Source: Halorientalis regularis (lineage in GTDB: Archaea > Halobacteriota > Halobacteria > Halobacteriales > Haloarculaceae). Taken from it: a stretch of 64,000 bases of DNA. Of this stretch, positions 61,266 through 64,000 are shown piece by piece (within the stretch, counting starts at the first letter, position 1; every line of letters begins with the position of its first letter). The stretch is taken from assembly GCF_023698535.1 (NCBI RefSeq), contig NZ_JALJCL010000007.1, positions 1 to 64,000 of the forward strand, given 5' to 3'. The translations under genes and the position numbers were made by a program. The notes below the pieces were generated by a model. The model saw only the letters and a list, made by a program, of their open reading frames with translations, ran no database searches and was not told where the DNA came from.

Positions 61266-61626
61266 CCGTTCTTCGAGGGTACGTCTCGGGAGTACAAAAA
61301 GCGGGGGTGCCGTTCTCATCAGACGGAAGTACGAGTCGCCGCTCGTCGTTGCCCGAACCATACCCCTGCTGGCACACATTTCGAGGCCAGGCCCGAATTA
61401 TTTACTCAGATTCGAAGTATTTATCGACAGCCGGGCGTTTGAGACAGCACTTGTAAACTTTATACTGCTATATCGAAACAGCGGATTCTCGTCCGCAACT
61501 TCCTCCGGAGGACCTGAGGAAATCGCGTCTGATCGCCACTGCCCACGGTCGCCCTCGTCGCCTGGACGGGACGCTCACTGCATGACCGACGGGTGCGTTT
61601 ATGTGTTCGACTTCTCACTTGTCACC
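61266..61626. other. Intergenic region between UspA and HTH_10 genes
   Basis: It contains promoter elements for both sides (tttttgtact on the minus strand at 61291; gtttatgt on the plus strand at 61597-61604), an AT-rich block at 61395-61480, and a perfect 12-bp palindrome tcctccggagga (61501-61512). No protein gene is supported. Confidence 0.4.
61597..61604 (+). promoter_or_regulatory. TATA box of the HTH_10 regulator
   Basis: The sequence gtttatgt lies 23-30 bases before ATG 61627 and supports that start over in-frame ATGs further upstream. Confidence 0.5.
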
Positions 61627-62277
61627 ATGCGATACGCGCAGCTCGTCCTCACGCTGCTGGAGCCGACGTCGCCGACCGAGGCGGCGCTGGCGGCGGCCGA
61701 CGACATCAGCCGCGAGCAACTCCACCACCTCGACCTGCTCGACGACGGGACGGCGACGACACTCTACGAGATGTCCGGGAACGTCGACCGCGTCAGGGAG
61801 ATCACGGCGGCCGACGACGCGCTCATCGACTACCAGATCTCGGCCGGGACGGACCGGATCACCGTCTACGCACACTTCGAACCGAGCGAGGAACTGACCG
61901 AACTGCTCGAATTCGTCCGGACGAGCGGACTCATCCTCGACATGCCCATCGAGTACACTGACGACGGACGCGTCCGCGCACTGGTGATCGGACAGGCCGA
62001 CACGTTCCAGGCGGCGCTGGCGAACGTCCCCGGGACCATCGACGTGGAACTGCGACAGCTCGGCGAGTACGAACCGGAGTCCGAACGGCTCTACGCGCAA
62101 CTCACCGAGCGCCAGCAGGAGACACTTCTGGCGGCACTCGAGGTCGGGTACTATCGGACGCCGCGAGAGGCGACACAGCGCGACGTTGCCGACTACCTCG
62201 ACCGTTCGGACGGCACCGTCGGCGAACATCTCCGGAAAATCGAGGCGAGGATCCTCACTGCCATCGCGCCACAGTGA
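61627..62277 (+). CDS. HTH_10 (bacterio-opsin activator-type) transcriptional regulator
   Basis: A 216-residue protein. The N-terminal part (MRYAQLVLTLLEPTSPTEAA ... ISAGTDRITVYAHFEPSEEL) is a sensor-like alpha/beta domain. The C-terminal HTH_10 is clear: LTERQQETLLAALEVGYYRT, then REATQRDVADYLDRSDGTVG and EHLRKIEARILTAI. ATG 61627 follows a TATA box. Target genes are unknown; it is divergent from the double UspA gene. Confidence 0.88.
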   Translation: MRYAQLVLTLLEPTSPTEAALAAADDISREQLHHLDLLDDGTATTLYEMSGNVDRVREITAADDALIDYQISAGTDRITVYAHFEPSEELTELLEFVRTSGLILDMPIEYTDDGRVRALVIGQADTFQAALANVPGTIDVELRQLGEYEPESERLYAQLTERQQETLLAALEVGYYRTPREATQRDVADYLDRSDGTVGEHLRKIEARILTAIAPQ

Positions 62278-62307
62278 TCGGACGGGTCGGACTGGGTCGC
62301 AGCCCGG

Positions 62308-63204
62308 TTAACTCGCGAGCTTGGTCTCCAGGTCTGCACCGACGAACAGGTCGGTCGCCCGTTCGGTCGCGTCCGTGGTCTCCGCGGTATTTTCGAGCAG
62401 CACCGTCTCGCTCGGGAACAACCGCTCGCCGAGTTCCAGGCCGTAGTCGTGGGCCGTCGATCCAGTGACGGTCAGGTACACGCCGAGTCCCGTCTCCGCG
62501 ATGGCCGCCTCCTCGACGGCCCCTTCGTCGGGATAAGTGAATTCGATGCCTTCGATGGCATCGGTCCCGAGGACTGCCTCCACCAGGCGTTCGTATCGGG
62601 GTGAGATACAGAGGTTTCCTTCGTAGGTGTCGACGAACGACCGGTCCAGATCGGTGTCGAGTTGCCGTCGGGTCTCCGGTGTCGCCAGAAGCGTGTGCCA
62701 GACGGTGTCGCCGAGGCCGGAGACGATCCGGACGTCCGTGTCGCGGGGATCGATCCGTTCGTTTACCTCGTCCAGTCCCGTCAGCGGTTCGGGGTCTAGT
62801 CCGACCACTTCTTCCAGTACCAGGTCGGCGCTGTCGAACCCGAGCGCAAACTCGTGGGTCCTGAGTGCGCGAAACGGTTCCTCGCGCCCGACGAGCTGGA
62901 GGTCGTATCCGTCGAGATCGAGTGTGAGACTGTCGAAGACGATCCGGCGGGGCATCCCCGCGCGGTCGTCACGCAGAAGCGTGAACTCCGGGGCCAATGG
63001 GTCGTCGGTGTCGGAGTAGGCCGAAAGCCGGTCGTACACGTCACGCTCGGCGGTCTGGTTCCCCTTGGTGATCGCTTTCTCGTACTGGAGCGTCGAGATG
63101 ACGTCGTCGGCGAGATCGGTCGTGCCCGTCCGGGCCGCGAGCCGTTCGAAGACGGCCTCCAGCGGCCGTCCCTTGCGCGGGACGGCGACGCGGACAGTAG
63201 TCAT
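62308..63204 (-). CDS. HisG-like (ATP phosphoribosyltransferase fold) protein of unknown function
   Basis: A 298-residue protein starting MTTVRVAVPRKGRPLEAVFE, like the HisG N terminus, with a late AIAETGLGVYLTVTGSTAHD recalling the HisG ETGxTLxxxGL signature. The middle is divergent (LRDDRAGMPRRIVFDSLTLD). It may be a HisG-related or periplasmic-binding-fold paralogue rather than the histidine enzyme; no his genes are nearby. ATG 63204. I am fairly sure it is a real gene and less sure of the family. Confidence 0.65.
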   Translation of the reverse strand: MTTVRVAVPRKGRPLEAVFERLAARTGTTDLADDVISTLQYEKAITKGNQTAERDVYDRLSAYSDTDDPLAPEFTLLRDDRAGMPRRIVFDSLTLDLDGYDLQLVGREEPFRALRTHEFALGFDSADLVLEEVVGLDPEPLTGLDEVNERIDPRDTDVRIVSGLGDTVWHTLLATPETRRQLDTDLDRSFVDTYEGNLCISPRYERLVEAVLGTDAIEGIEFTYPDEGAVEEAAIAETGLGVYLTVTGSTAHDYGLELGERLFPSETVLLENTAETTDATERATDLFVGADLETKLAS

Positions 63205-63246
63205 TATCGAACAGGTCGCGAGCCGAGAGTAAAACGCCGCCGGTTT

Positions 63247-64000
63247 CTAGTCGCTGTCGGCCGCGCCCAGCACGTTGCTGAGCTGTTCGCGCCACTCTTT
63301 GAGTTCCACGATGTCGTCCTCGATGTCGTCGACGCGGTCGTCGACCTCGTCGATGTCGTCCAGTTCATCTTCGAGATCGTCGATAGCGCCCTGGATCGAG
63401 TCGATATCGTCGTCCACGTCTTTCACGTCACCTTTCAGCGACTGCAGGTCACCCTGGATGCCCTCGACGCTGTCTTCCAGTGCGGACACCTGCTGGGTGT
63501 TGTCCTCGATGTCGTCTTCCAGCCCCCCGAGCTGGTCTTCGAGGTTCGACACGTCTTCCTGCAGACCCTCGATGAGGTCCTGGCCAGTTCCGTTCTCCTC
63601 GAGGAACTCTTCGAGTGCGTCCACGTATGCGTCGAGTTCCGTCACGTCGCTCTGGAGTTTCTCGATGCGTGCCTCGACGGCACCGCCGGTCCCACCGCTG
63701 CTCTCGATTTCGAGTTCGGACCGAAGGACTTCGAGATCGTCGTCGTCGACCTCGCCTTCCTCGATCTCGGTGGCGAGCGCCGACGCGACGCTTTCGACAT
63801 CGAGCGACCCGCCGGTGTCTGGCTCGGTGTCTTCGGTCTCGTCGGACTCCGCTTCGGTTTCCTCTCCGGTGTCTGCTTCCTGCTCGTCGGGTTCTTTCGA
63901 CTCCTCTTCGTCGGCGTCCTCGGCCTCGGTCTCGGCCGCATCTTCCGCTTCCTCGTCGGTCTCGTCTTCGTCGCCCAGGAGGTCTACTTCGTCCGGATCC
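63247..64000 (-). CDS. Acidic coiled-coil protein (partial; N terminus beyond the window)
   Basis: The open frame runs from TAG at 63247 to the window end, at least 250 residues. The visible N part is a highly acidic Glu/Asp/Ser-rich low-complexity stretch (positions 63800-64000). The C part is a long heptad coiled coil with ITELDAYVDALEEFLEENG-like and NLEDQLGGLEDDIEDNTQQ segments, ending in LKEWREQLSNVLG. Haloarchaeal proteins of this sort are annotated only as hypothetical. Function unknown. Confidence 0.7.
   Translation of the reverse strand, partial: DPDEVDLLGDEDETDEEAEDAAETEAEDADEEESKEPDEQEADTGEETEAESDETEDTEPDTGGSLDVESVASALATEIEEGEVDDDDLEVLRSELEIESSGGTGGAVEARIEKLQSDVTELDAYVDALEEFLEENGTGQDLIEGLQEDVSNLEDQLGGLEDDIEDNTQQVSALEDSVEGIQGDLQSLKGDVKDVDDDIDSIQGAIDDLEDELDDIDEVDDRVDDIEDDIVELKEWREQLSNVLGAADSD

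Overview
The window is a high-GC haloarchaeal chromosome segment (class Halobacteria). The evidence is very acidic proteins, leaderless genes with TATA boxes about 25-30 bases before the start codon, HTH_10 bacterio-opsin-activator-type regulators, RdfA, an archaea-specific SMC-related protein, several Halobacteria-only DUF families (DUF5805, DUF7511, DUF7512, DUF7560), and a 23S-tRNA-like element-5S arrangement. A more precise taxonomic position cannot be read from the sequence.

Region 1 (1-3.2 kb): the 3' end of a 23S rRNA gene, a tRNA-like processing element, 5S rRNA and a strong terminator. These are followed by an SMC-related ATPase with a zinc hook and an AsnC/Lrp-type regulator with a perfect 19-bp palindrome in its promoter region.

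Region 2 (3.5-44.3 kb): an almost uninterrupted, roughly 41-kb acyl-CoA catabolic supercluster in alternating operons. It holds a two-subunit class I CoA-transferase and two CaiB-type CoA-transferases, three acyl-CoA synthetases, four acyl-CoA dehydrogenases, four crotonases, two 3-hydroxyacyl-CoA dehydrogenases, a fused MaoC hydratase, a thiolase with its DUF35 partner and an HMG-CoA-synthase-like protein whose catalytic Cys is Ala, two F420/LLM-type oxidoreductases, two SDRs, two cyclase-family hydrolases and a zinc alcohol dehydrogenase. Uptake is by a complete Liv-type ABC transporter, a TAXI-TRAP system and two MFS carriers. Two small winged-helix regulators sit inside. The logic is import, CoA activation or transfer, repeated beta-oxidation and ring or branched-chain processing, then thiolysis. 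The substrate is not readable; a cyclic or branched carboxylic acid (terpenoid-, steroid- or alicyclic-like) is an inference.

Region 3 (44.5-53.3 kb): RdfA (cell-shape factor), a tyrosine recombinase overlapping a DUF5805 gene, a DUF7560 zinc-ribbon mini-gene with a 27-codon membrane-peptide ORF, a broken second DUF7560 copy, UspA, a PPOX-fold protein, DUF7511, an ABC1/UbiB kinase, a truncated haemoglobin with ACG where ATG is expected, two regulators and DUF2270.

Region 4 (53.3-59.1 kb): a sulfur-handling cluster (rhodanese/metallo-beta-lactamase persulfide dioxygenase-like protein, TauE, two YeeE halves, TusA, DsrE, HTH regulator, thioredoxin, DUF2892). A TGTACAATA-type motif recurs in its intergenic gaps. 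Two members look decayed: TauE has lost its middle, and the DUF7512 partner has lost its start codon and is frameshifted.

Region 5 (59.1-64 kb): an M20 peptidase, a double UspA, an HTH_10 regulator, a HisG-like protein and the end of an acidic coiled-coil protein that runs off the window.
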